From positions 1-64,000 of the forward strand of contig JBCCMQ010000007.1 of NCBI GenBank assembly GCA_039026235.1: DNA of 64,000 bases, written 5' to 3'. Both the position numbers and the translations under genes were made by a program. The notes under the pieces are model-generated. The model ran no database searches, was not told the origin of the DNA, and was given only the letters and a program-made list of their open reading frames with translations. How positions within the stretch are numbered: position 1 is the first letter of the stretch; each line of letters opens with the position of its first letter. This DNA comes from JBCCMQ01 sp039026235 (lineage in GTDB: Bacteria; Pseudomonadota; Alphaproteobacteria; Rhodobacterales; Rhodobacteraceae). Shown here piece after piece: positions 1-6,782 of this stretch.

Positions 1-2
1 AA

Positions 3-89
3 TGGTGCGGTCGAGAAGACTCGAACTTCCACGGGTGTTACCCCACAGCGACCTCAACGCTGCGCGTCTACCAATTCCGCCACGACCGC
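3..89 (-). tRNA. tRNA-Leu (anticodon GAG)
   Basis: Read on the minus strand this is a complete 87-nt class II tRNA with an encoded CCA end (complement of 3-5). The 7-bp acceptor stem pairs GCGGTCG with CGACCGC. The anticodon stem CAGCG/CGCTG encloses a TTGAGGT loop, giving anticodon GAG (complement of 53-55), which reads CUC/CUU leucine codons. A long variable arm and a TTCGAGT T-loop are visible, as expected for tRNA-Leu. The gene points out of the window at the left edge. Confidence 0.95.
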
Positions 90-108
90 ACGTGTCGAAA
101 ACCCGGGT

Positions 109-138
109 CTGATAGCCGACCCCTTTACTGACACGCAA
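109..138 (-). promoter_or_regulatory. Putative sigma70-type promoter of tRNA-Leu
   Basis: On the minus strand a TTGCGT (complement of 133-138) and a TATCAG (complement of 109-114) are separated by 18 bases. The predicted transcription start lies about a dozen bases before the tRNA 5' end at 89. Spacing and placement are good but both boxes are imperfect, so this is a candidate only. Confidence 0.4.
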
Positions 139-231
139 GGGCTTTTTGACGGCGGCGGGCCAACTGCCGTTGCGGCTTGTCTTCGGACACGCCAGCCGCT
201 AGGCAAGGTGCCTTGATCCGGGACATTTGGC

Positions 232-882
232 ATGCCGACCTGGCTAACCTCTCAGGAACCTGTGCGCTACGAAGACGCGGTCGGCGAAATGGAGGCACGT
301 GTTGCGGCGATTGCCGAGGGGCGCGCGTCTGAAGCTGTTTGGCTGCTTGAGCATCCGCCGCTTTATACCGCCGGTACCAGCGCGAAGCCCGAGGATCTGA
401 CCAACGCGCGGGGTCTGCCGGTTTATCAGTCCCGGCGGGGCGGCCAGTATACCTACCACGGGCCGGGCCAGCGTGTGGCCTATGTCATGCTCAATCTCAA
501 CAGGCGCGGTCGCGACGTGCGCGGCTTTGTCTCAAGCCTCGAAGCCTGGGTACTGGCGGCTCTGGCCGAGTTCAACGTGGCTGGCGCCGTGCACGCCGAT
601 CGCGTGGGCGTCTGGGTGCCCCGCCCCGAGAAGCCCGCGACAGCCGACGGCAGCCCGCACGAAGACAAGATCGCAGCCGTCGGGCTGCGGATCAGAAAGT
701 GGATCAGTTTCCACGGCATCTCGCTGAACGTGGAACCAGACCTGTCACATTATGACGGAATCGTGCCCTGCGGCATCCGCGAACACGGTGTTACCAGCTT
801 GGTCGACCTTGGACATCCGGTCACCATGGACGATGCAGATCTGGCACTGAAGGAAACATTTTCGCGGATTCTGCATGATTAA
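232..882 (+). CDS. lipB: Octanoyltransferase LipB (lipoyl(octanoyl) transferase)
   Basis: LipB moves octanoate from acyl-carrier protein to the lipoyl domains of 2-oxoacid dehydrogenases and GcvH, the first step of endogenous lipoate synthesis in the cytoplasm. The 216-residue protein has the family signature RRGGQYTYHGPGQ (68-80), the catalytic lysine in DKIAAVG (K146) and the nucleophilic cysteine in VPCGI (C180), the same Lys-Cys dyad as in E. coli LipB. Length is normal. The start is an ATG with no strong Shine-Dalgarno. It stands alone, divergent from the tRNA-Leu gene. A short insertion (about 130-145) before the catalytic lysine is common in alphaproteobacterial LipB. Confidence 0.96.
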   Translation: MPTWLTSQEPVRYEDAVGEMEARVAAIAEGRASEAVWLLEHPPLYTAGTSAKPEDLTNARGLPVYQSRRGGQYTYHGPGQRVAYVMLNLNRRGRDVRGFVSSLEAWVLAALAEFNVAGAVHADRVGVWVPRPEKPATADGSPHEDKIAAVGLRIRKWISFHGISLNVEPDLSHYDGIVPCGIREHGVTSLVDLGHPVTMDDADLALKETFSRILHD

Positions 883-890
883 CGCAAGTC

Positions 891-911
891 TGTGAACAAG
901 CTCACATTTTT
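891..911 (+). terminator. Weak hairpin plus T-run after lipB
   Basis: TGTGA (891-895) pairs with TCACA (902-906) and is followed by a short T-run. The 5-bp stem is weak; the position right after the lipB stop is the main support. Confidence 0.3.
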
Positions 912-1095
912 GACAAATTTTTTGTATGACGTCGCGTCGCGGCTGCATCGCAGTCGGCGTAAACCAGAATTTACTTTTTATTAAACATAGACTTAAAATT
1001 AGTCCGCAGTTGTTAGTTCGAAGCTTCTTTCGTTCGGAATGTTGCTTGCAAGAGACCAAAACGGCCACTTGCCGGATGCAGAATGTGTCGAAATG

Positions 1096-1123
1096 TTGAC
1101 ATTGTATCAGCGATCGCTCATTA
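1096..1123 (+). promoter_or_regulatory. Possible promoter of the VPLPA-CTERM gene
   Basis: TTGACA (1096-1101) is followed 16 bases later by TCATTA (1118-1123), with a GCGATCGC palindrome in the spacer. The -35 is perfect but the -10 is poor, so confidence is low. Confidence 0.25.
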
Positions 1124-1179
1124 GGAAGCCACGGGGATGCAAACGGGCTGTATGGCCCCCTTTTTGTCGGGTTGACATC

Positions 1180-1854
1180 ATGTATCGAGTACTTCCAGCC
1201 GCCGCTCTAGCGGCAGTAGTTTCCAGCGGATCCGCAATCGCTGGACCAATCTATGACCTGAGCTGGAATGCCACGGTCTTCACCTGGACGCTCGATAACA
1301 ACGTCCCTGTTCTTGATTCACCGGGTATGGAGTTTTCCGCCAGCGGTTTCGTTGAATTTGACGAAGCGGGCGTCGCTGATGACACTTTCGACATCAACGA
1401 CGTTATTGATTTCGGATTGACCGTAGACGGGAAAGAGTTTGTCATTGACAGCACTGGCACGTCTTTCGGTGGCGACCTTTCGTTCACCTACGACTTCGAT
1501 GACCTTGGCGACAATGATGTTTTCGAAGGCGTGTTGAATAGCGACGGTTCGGCTCTGATCAGCGATATCTTTCTCGTTGCCAACAATGATGAGTACATTT
1601 TTGGCTGCAATTCCTTCGCAGGGGATTGCGGGATTACTGACGGAATTAACATTCTCGCTTCCCCGACATTTTTCCCGGCAAACGATCCTGCAACACAGAA
1701 TTTACCGGGCGCGATTTACGATACACCGCTGCTTGCACGGGAGTCGTTTGAGTTGACGCTGCGCGAAGTTGCTCCCATTCCAGTGCCCGCCGGTCTGCCG
1801 CTGTTACTGGCCGGTCTCGGTGGTTTCGCGCTGTTGCGGCGCAAAAAGGGCTGA
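1180..1854 (+). CDS. Secreted VPLPA-CTERM sorting-domain protein
   Basis: The protein has 224 residues: an N-terminal signal peptide (MYRVLPAAALAAVVSSGSAIAG), an acidic Asp/Asn-rich beta-type body, and a C-terminal tail with a PxPVPAGLPLLLAG core, a hydrophobic segment and an RRKK cap. That tail is the VPLPA-CTERM form of the PEP-CTERM-type sorting signal, which exosortases recognise for export and surface processing. I chose the ATG at 1180 because the signal peptide begins there; an in-frame upstream start at 1039 would add 47 unlikely residues. There is no strong Shine-Dalgarno. The upstream 883-1179 region is AT-rich and the gene is less GC-rich than ctaD, so it may have its own history. 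The body gives no clue to function, and no exosortase lies in this window. Confidence 0.8.
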   Translation: MYRVLPAAALAAVVSSGSAIAGPIYDLSWNATVFTWTLDNNVPVLDSPGMEFSASGFVEFDEAGVADDTFDINDVIDFGLTVDGKEFVIDSTGTSFGGDLSFTYDFDDLGDNDVFEGVLNSDGSALISDIFLVANNDEYIFGCNSFAGDCGITDGINILASPTFFPANDPATQNLPGAIYDTPLLARESFELTLREVAPIPVPAGLPLLLAGLGGFALLRRKKG

Positions 1855-1875
1855 CACGGCCCACAGCTTCTTTGG

Positions 1876-1900
1876 AAAGCGCCCCTCGGGGCGCTTTTTT
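1876..1900 (+). terminator. Rho-independent terminator after the VPLPA-CTERM gene
   Basis: A GC-rich hairpin (AGCGCCC / GGGCGCT around a CTC loop) is followed directly by six T residues, about 20 bases after the stop codon at 1854. This is a textbook intrinsic terminator and insulates ctaD from the upstream gene. Confidence 0.9.
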
Positions 1901-2054
1901 CGTTTTGGCGCCCGCCTGACTGACAGATACACGCGACACTTTATCCCCCTGTGCGGCGCCCTCACGCATTGCCCATTGGCGAAATCCCGCATACGAGGGA
2001 CATCTAGACCAATGCGGGGACACCGCAGCAAAGACTGACCCTTGGAGGCAACGC

Positions 2055-3758
2055 ATGGCGGACGCAGCCGTTCACGGCCACGAACACGAAGACCAGCGCG
2101 ATTTCTTCACCCGGTGGTTCATGTCCACCAATCACAAAGACATCGGGATCCTGTACCTGTTTGTATCCGGTTTCGTCGGCTTTATCGCCGTCGCCTTCAC
2201 CGTCTACATGCGGATGGAACTGAAGGATCCCGGCGTCCAATACATGTGTATGGAGCACCTGGACAAAGGGCTCTTCTCGGGCTTTATCTCGTCGCTTTCG
2301 GCGTCGCTGCCCAGCGAATGCACCCCTAATGGCCATCTTTGGAACGTCATGATCACGGGCCACGGCATCCTGATGATGTTCTTTGTGGTGATTCCGGCGT
2401 TGTTCGGGGGCTTTGGCAACTACTTCATGCCGCTGCAGATCGGCGCGCCTGACATGGCGTTCCCGCGTATGAACAACCTGAGCTTCTGGCTTTACGTTGC
2501 AGGTTCGTCGCTGGCCGTTGCCTCGGTCGTCAGCCCCGGCGGCAACGATCAGCTCGGGTCAGGTGTTGGCTGGGTCCTTTATCCGCCGCTCAGTGTCAAT
2601 GAAGGCGGCATGTCGATGGATCTGGCGATCTTTGCGGTCCACCTGTCCGGGGCCTCATCTATTCTTGGCGCGATCAACATGATCACGACCTTCCTGAACA
2701 TGCGAGCGCCGGGCATGACCTTGTTCAAGGTGCCACTGTTTTCCTGGTCGATCTTCGTCACAGCGTGGCTGATCCTTCTGGCGCTGCCGGTGCTGGCCGG
2801 AGCCATCACCATGCTTCTGACCGACCGGAACTTCGGCACGACCTTCTTCGATCCTGCCGGCGGCGGCGACCCCGTGCTCTACCAGCATATCCTGTGGTTC
2901 TTCGGACACCCCGAGGTGTACATCATCATCCTGCCAGGCTTTGGCATCATCAGCCACGTCATAGCGACCTTCGCGCGCAAACCGATCTTTGGCTACCTGC
3001 CGATGGTCTGGGCGCTGATTGCCATCGGCGGCCTGGGCTTTGTCGTCTGGGCGCACCACATGTACACGGTTGGGATGAGCCTGACACAGCAGTCCTACTT
3101 CATGCTGGCCACCATGGTGATCGCGGTGCCAACGGGCGTAAAGATCTTCAGTTGGATCGCCACCATGTGGGGCGGCTCGGTCGAGTTCAAAACACCGATG
3201 CTCTGGGCATTCGGGTTCCTGTTCCTCTTTACCGTGGGCGGGGTGACGGGCATCGTACTCAGCCAGGCGGGCGTCGACCGTGCCTATCACGACACATACT
3301 ATGTCGTGGCGCATTTCCACTACGTGATGAGCCTTGGTGCGGTCTTCTGCATTTTTGCCGGCATCTACTTCTACCTGCCCAAGATGGCCGGTCGAAAGAT
3401 CCCGGAATGGGCGGGGCAGGTCCACTTCTGGGCTATGTTCATAGGTGCAAACATCACCTTCTTCCCGCAGCACTTTCTGGGCCGTCAGGGTATGCCGCGA
3501 CGCTATATCGACTATCCAGAAGCGTTTGCCTTGTGGAACGAAGTGTCGTCTTGGGGCGCTTTCCTAGCCTTCGGATCCTTTGTCTTCTTCATCGTGATAC
3601 TATTCAGGACGCTTCTGGCGCCCATGAACGCGACCGAGAACAATCCCTGGAACGAGCATGCGGACACGTTGGAGTGGACGTTGCCAAGCCCGCCGCCCGA
3701 GCACACGTTCGAGATCCTTCCCAAGCAGGAAGAGTGGGACAAAGGTCAGGCGCATTAG
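2055..3758 (+). CDS. ctaD: Cytochrome c oxidase subunit I (aa3 type)
   Basis: This is the catalytic subunit of the aa3 terminal oxidase in the cytoplasmic membrane: it reduces O2 to water and pumps protons. All 567 residues follow the Rhodobacter/Paracoccus pattern. Visible ligands are H103 and H422 (heme a), H420 (heme a3), and H285, H334 and H335 (CuB). Y289 lies in HPEVY, the His-Tyr cross-link site. The D-channel residues D133 and N140/N141, E287, and the K-channel K363 are present. Each is one higher than in R. sphaeroides numbering. A GGAGG Shine-Dalgarno lies at the right distance from the ATG. As in R. sphaeroides, no subunit II or III gene is adjacent. DUF2244 follows directly. Confidence 0.98.
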   Translation: MADAAVHGHEHEDQRDFFTRWFMSTNHKDIGILYLFVSGFVGFIAVAFTVYMRMELKDPGVQYMCMEHLDKGLFSGFISSLSASLPSECTPNGHLWNVMITGHGILMMFFVVIPALFGGFGNYFMPLQIGAPDMAFPRMNNLSFWLYVAGSSLAVASVVSPGGNDQLGSGVGWVLYPPLSVNEGGMSMDLAIFAVHLSGASSILGAINMITTFLNMRAPGMTLFKVPLFSWSIFVTAWLILLALPVLAGAITMLLTDRNFGTTFFDPAGGGDPVLYQHILWFFGHPEVYIIILPGFGIISHVIATFARKPIFGYLPMVWALIAIGGLGFVVWAHHMYTVGMSLTQQSYFMLATMVIAVPTGVKIFSWIATMWGGSVEFKTPMLWAFGFLFLFTVGGVTGIVLSQAGVDRAYHDTYYVVAHFHYVMSLGAVFCIFAGIYFYLPKMAGRKIPEWAGQVHFWAMFIGANITFFPQHFLGRQGMPRRYIDYPEAFALWNEVSSWGAFLAFGSFVFFIVILFRTLLAPMNATENNPWNEHADTLEWTLPSPPPEHTFEILPKQEEWDKGQAH

Positions 3759-3764
3759 ATCGCC

Positions 3765-4301
3765 ATGCCCTGTCACTGGCTTACAGAACCCGCACTTGAG
3801 GATTGTAACCGAAGCGGCCCTTGCCATGCCGAAGGATCTGAACCCGTCGCGCGGGTTCAGCTTTGGCCGCACCAATCGCTTTCACCCCACGGCTTTGTGG
3901 TGTTTGTCGGGCTGACGGCCATCTTCCTTGCCATACCGCTGGTGGGCCTTCTGGGAACGCCGGCGCTCTGGTGGGTTTTGTTTCCCTTTGTCCTGACCCT
4001 AGGCGCGCTTTGGATGAGCCTTCGGAAAAACTGGAACGACCGTCGGATCGTTGAAGAGTTGTCGATCTGGCCGGACCGGATCGAGCTCGTCCGCCAATCG
4101 CACCGGCAGCCGACGCAGCGCTGGGATGCCAATCCCATGTGGGTCAGCGTGGCGCTGCATGAGAACGTGGGCCCAGTCCCTTACTACGTGACATTGACCG
4201 GCGCCGGCCGAGAGGTCGAGATCGGCTCGTTCCTGAGCGAGGATGAACGCAAGAGCCTTTATTCGGATCTGAACGAAACGCTCAGAAAAATCCGGCTATA
4301 G
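3765..4301 (+). CDS. DUF2244 family membrane protein
   Basis: A protein of 178 residues with two closely spaced hydrophobic segments (about 43-60 and 65-85) followed by a soluble C-terminal part with WxNDRRIVEELSIWPDRIEL and ...NPMWVSVALHEN, the pattern of DUF2244 proteins. In alphaproteobacteria these often sit next to cytochrome oxidase genes and are assumed to be integral membrane proteins of unknown role. It begins 6 bases after the ctaD stop, so the two are probably cotranscribed. The first about 30 residues (an insert with two Cys) look unlike family members, so a later start is possible, although the MPCHW opening resembles the family's usual start. Confidence 0.75.
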   Translation: MPCHWLTEPALEDCNRSGPCHAEGSEPVARVQLWPHQSLSPHGFVVFVGLTAIFLAIPLVGLLGTPALWWVLFPFVLTLGALWMSLRKNWNDRRIVEELSIWPDRIELVRQSHRQPTQRWDANPMWVSVALHENVGPVPYYVTLTGAGREVEIGSFLSEDERKSLYSDLNETLRKIRL

Positions 4302-4352
4302 ATCCGGCCCAACGCACCGCCTTCCTGTTCCCATAAACAGCTTGCCTATGCG

Positions 4353-4388
4353 GTCAGTTGCAGATAGGGGCGAAATCCTGCGCTAAGC
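4353..4388 (+). repeat. Left arm of a 36-bp imperfect inverted repeat
   Basis: This 36-bp segment is the reverse complement of 6064-6099 with 33 of 36 positions identical; the differences are single substitutions. The two copies point inward and bracket the LysR/NTF2-like pair, about 1.75 kb end to end. No transposase or target-site duplication is evident. Confidence 0.85.
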
Positions 4389-4468
4389 TCTCTGCGGTGC
4401 GGAAAATGTCCGGAAGGAGCCCAGACCTCTCAGATGCTGCGTCTAGCACCAAAGGCTGCCTTGGCTAG

Positions 4469-5329
4469 CTACCGCATGGTTGTTAGGCTGCCATCTGCCA
4501 ACAAAGCTTCCACGTTACTGCCCGGGTTGGCGAGCAGTTGGGCGAGTTCCTTAGCCCGAACAGATTTTCGATGTGAGATACCAGTTACCCGCATCCCCGC
4601 ATCCGCGCCTTCCAACGAAAGAAGGACGATGTCATCCCGAGCCTCTGCATGCGAGGCGGGGACGAACGCTACCCCTAACTCTACAGAGACGAGATCCAGC
4701 AATTGATTGTCGTTTGTCGCATGAGCCGCAAAACTGATTCCGCCTGCGCCTAGTTCCAACCGATCTGCACTAGGACAATATGGTCTTTGAATGAGCGGGA
4801 GTTTGCGAAGGTCCTCGACCTCAAGCGTGCTGGTTGTGGCGATCGGATGGGATCGGGCAACAGCCAAGTAGAAACGCTCTTCTTCTGTTGGAAGAAAGTC
4901 GTGAGCTTCTGGCACACATCGATCCGAAACGTAAGCCAGATCGCTTTCTCGCACTTCTTCAGTGAAAGTGAACTCCAAGTTGGCGAACCGGCGGTGTAGG
5001 CTGTTCAGCTTAGGCGCGAGCCTTCGCACCAACATGTCGGGAGCACAATAAACCCGAATGGATTGCACTGGTTCGGAAAGCAAACGTGTTTGCAGCGAAG
5101 CCAGATGAGTAACGTGGTCAACCACGTCGTGGTAGAGCCGTCCTGCAAAGGGTGATGGTTTGAGCCCTGCCTTTGATCGTTTGAACAAAAGCACTCCGAG
5201 CCGTTCTTCCAGCTTCTGTATGGCAGCCGACACTGTGGGTTGGCTCACCCCGTTCAACCGGGCCGCATGACTAAATGTACCTGTCTCGTAGGCGCTCGTG
5301 AAGTAGCGCAAGGTGTTCAAATCTATCAT
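4469..5329 (-). CDS. LysR-family transcriptional regulator
   Basis: A 286-residue LysR-type regulator. The N-terminal winged helix-turn-helix is clear (LNTLRYFTSAYETGTFSHAA, then SQPTVSAAIQKLEERLG), followed by a substrate-binding domain with the usual hydrophobic strands. I start it at the ATG at 5329 (MIDLNTLRYF); a TTG two codons upstream is possible. It is divergent from the NTF2-like gene at 5426, and LysR proteins commonly regulate the divergent gene in response to a small ligand. Sampled 60-base lines here and in its partner are about 45-55% GC against about 62% in a ctaD line, and the pair lies between inverted repeats, which suggests a transferred module. The ligand is unknown. Confidence 0.9.
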   Translation of the reverse strand: MIDLNTLRYFTSAYETGTFSHAARLNGVSQPTVSAAIQKLEERLGVLLFKRSKAGLKPSPFAGRLYHDVVDHVTHLASLQTRLLSEPVQSIRVYCAPDMLVRRLAPKLNSLHRRFANLEFTFTEEVRESDLAYVSDRCVPEAHDFLPTEEERFYLAVARSHPIATTSTLEVEDLRKLPLIQRPYCPSADRLELGAGGISFAAHATNDNQLLDLVSVELGVAFVPASHAEARDDIVLLSLEGADAGMRVTGISHRKSVRAKELAQLLANPGSNVEALLADGSLTTMR

Positions 5330-5353
5330 AGGCAAAGGCTATACTAAAAATAG
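5323..5353. promoter_or_regulatory. Putative LysR operator: two nested CTAT/ATAG palindromes
   Basis: CTATCATAG (5323-5331) covers the LysR start codon and CTAT-N7-ATAG (5339-5353) lies next to it in the divergent intergenic region. The second matches the T-N11-A architecture of LysR boxes (T5340, A5352). Together they could give autoregulation and activation of the partner gene. This is inferred from symmetry alone. Confidence 0.5.
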
Positions 5354-5425
5354 TTGAAATCGCAATTTCCTTTTACGATGTCGCGCTCCAAACACGCAGC
5401 ATCAGTCATTCAAGGAGTAGAGACG

Positions 5426-5836
5426 ATGCAACCGATACCCGTAACCGCCAGTGACACTGTGATTGGCCAGGTTCTTGCGAAATTCGCGGGTGGAGACCCC
5501 TCACTATTCGAACTGATCGCCGAAGACATTGATTTTCGGATAGATCACTTCCGCGATGAGGTTGATACGGAATGGCAGAATGCTGATACGCGCGATGCCT
5601 TAATGTCGTTGGCAGGCCGCCTTGGCGAAGAGATTTTCCCGAAAGGTACTGAAGCTTTGGGCATCGACAGTTTTGAACTCGGCAAGGGTTGGTACCTAAC
5701 GCGCTTCAACCAACGCTACTTTTACGGTGTGCGCCAGCAGCTCGTGACCAGCCTGACCTACATCGTCTCGCACGAAGAAAACGGAGCATTGGACTACTTC
5801 CGTGAGAACGTGACGAATATCATGGATGTAAAGTAG
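5426..5836 (+). CDS. NTF2/SnoaL-like small protein, LysR partner
   Basis: A 136-residue soluble protein without signal peptide or membrane segment. The pattern (IGQVLAKFAGGDPSLFELIAEDIDFRIDH, a long central helix, then GWYLTRFNQRYFYGVR and LDYFRENVT) fits the NTF2/SnoaL cone-shaped fold, used by ligand-binding proteins, polyketide cyclases and isomerases. I chose the ATG at 5426 because an AAGGAG Shine-Dalgarno (5412-5417) precedes it; an in-frame upstream ATG at 5354 would overlap the operator region. It is the divergent partner of the LysR gene. No substrate can be named. Confidence 0.75.
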   Translation: MQPIPVTASDTVIGQVLAKFAGGDPSLFELIAEDIDFRIDHFRDEVDTEWQNADTRDALMSLAGRLGEEIFPKGTEALGIDSFELGKGWYLTRFNQRYFYGVRQQLVTSLTYIVSHEENGALDYFRENVTNIMDVK

Positions 5837-5899
5837 AAGCGCCAAAGGAAGCGAGGCTATCGTACTAACAAGGAACGGTGACAATTGGCCGAACTGAAA

Positions 5900-5932
5900 G
5901 CAGACCTTTGGAAATGAGTGTCAAAGGTCTGC
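5900..5932 (+). repeat. Perfect 11-bp hairpin downstream of the NTF2-like gene
   Basis: GCAGACCTTTG (5900-5910) is exactly complementary to CAAAGGTCTGC (5922-5932) with an 11-base loop. It lies 64 bases after the NTF2-like stop. No T-run follows, so it is not a classic intrinsic terminator; it could protect the mRNA 3' end or be a remnant of a repeat element. Confidence 0.6.
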
Positions 5933-6063
5933 AAAGTCCGCACAGCCGACCCCCGCTGCCCCAACTGAATGACTGTCTGTCTTGGCCAAAAATGCTTTAA
6001 GGCAGATCAAGCGCGTGCGGGTTGCGTTATCCTGCAAGTTCAATTGGGAAAGACCGCGAAATT

Positions 6064-6099
6064 GCTGAGCGCGGGATTTCGCCCCTATCTGCAACCGAC
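6064..6099 (-). repeat. Right arm of a 36-bp imperfect inverted repeat
   Basis: Reverse complement of 4353-4388 with three mismatches. Outside the core the flanks show only scattered similarity. See the left arm for context. Confidence 0.85.
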
Positions 6100-6203
6100 G
6101 CGTTATGCGCCCAATCGCAAGCAGGCCGGACAGGCCCTAAGATGCGTCAGGTCGTGTTGCCTGGCCCAACCAAGGCCGCGAGACATGAGCGCCGCGACCT
6201 GCG

Positions 6204-6662
6204 CTATCCCAGCCTGTCCTTCACCATGGGACCGACTCTGCCAAAATCCATCTGGCCGGCATATTGGGATTTGAGCATGCCGATGACGCGCCCCATATCG
6301 CGCATGGATTCAGCGCCAAGCTTACTGATTGCCGCTTCAATCGCGTCCGCAACCTCTTCCTCGGTCAGTTGCTTGGGAAGAAACACCTCGATCGTCTTGA
6401 TTTCCTCAAGCTCTTTGTCCGCAAGTTCCAGGCGCCCGCCTTCTTCGTAAACCTGCGCGCTTTCCCGGCGCTGCTTTACCATTTTGGCTAGAAGCGCGAG
6501 AATTTCATCATCGCTAACGCCTTCGCCCTTGCCCTCGCCACGGGCGGCAATGTCGCGGTCCTTGATGGCCGCGTTGATCAGGCGAAGCGTGGAAAGGCCA
6601 AGCGTGTCCTTTTCCTTCATGGCCAATTTCATGGCGTCAGTGACGCGGGCTCGGATGCCCAT
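6204..6662 (-). CDS. YqeY/GatB-domain protein
   Basis: A 152-residue stand-alone member of the YqeY family, related to the C-terminal tRNA-binding domain of the GatB subunit of Glu-tRNA(Gln)/Asp-tRNA(Asn) amidotransferase. The sequence has MKxAMKxKDTLxLSTLRLINAAIKDRDIAARG, a charged linker, and VFLPKQLTEEEV plus DMGRVIGMLKSQYAGQMDFG near the end, all family hallmarks. I start it at the ATG at 6662; an upstream in-frame start at 6764 adds an unrelated 34 residues. It is divergent from carA across about 120 bases. Family function is poorly known; a link to tRNA metabolism is inferred from the GatB relationship. Confidence 0.88.
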   Translation of the reverse strand: MGIRARVTDAMKLAMKEKDTLGLSTLRLINAAIKDRDIAARGEGKGEGVSDDEILALLAKMVKQRRESAQVYEEGGRLELADKELEEIKTIEVFLPKQLTEEEVADAIEAAISKLGAESMRDMGRVIGMLKSQYAGQMDFGRVGPMVKDRLG

Positions 6663-6782
6663 ATGGCGACCCCTTTGATTGGTCCGGAAACCCACGAGCG
6701 ATACCAAAATCAGCGTTCTGCCGCAACTGTGATCAGGAACGGACAGCGGGTTGACGCCCCCCAAAATGGCCCGTAGACACCG

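Larger units (their letters stand above)
5837..6203. other. Gene-poor 367-base interval
   Basis: No convincing coding sequence. It holds the perfect hairpin at 5900-5932 and the right arm of the inverted repeat at 6064-6099. The rest shows no recognisable element. It separates the convergent NTF2-like gene and yqeY. Confidence 0.6.

Noticed and set aside
981..996. CtrA-like TTAA...TTAA pair upstream of the VPLPA-CTERM gene
   Set aside because: The half-sites are 8, not 7, bases apart and lie in a generally AT-rich stretch, so chance is likely.
2655..3473. Long open frame antisense to ctaD (272 codons)
   Set aside because: Its translation is low-complexity, charged and His/Arg-rich without motifs. 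It mirrors codon bias of the strongly supported ctaD on the other strand.
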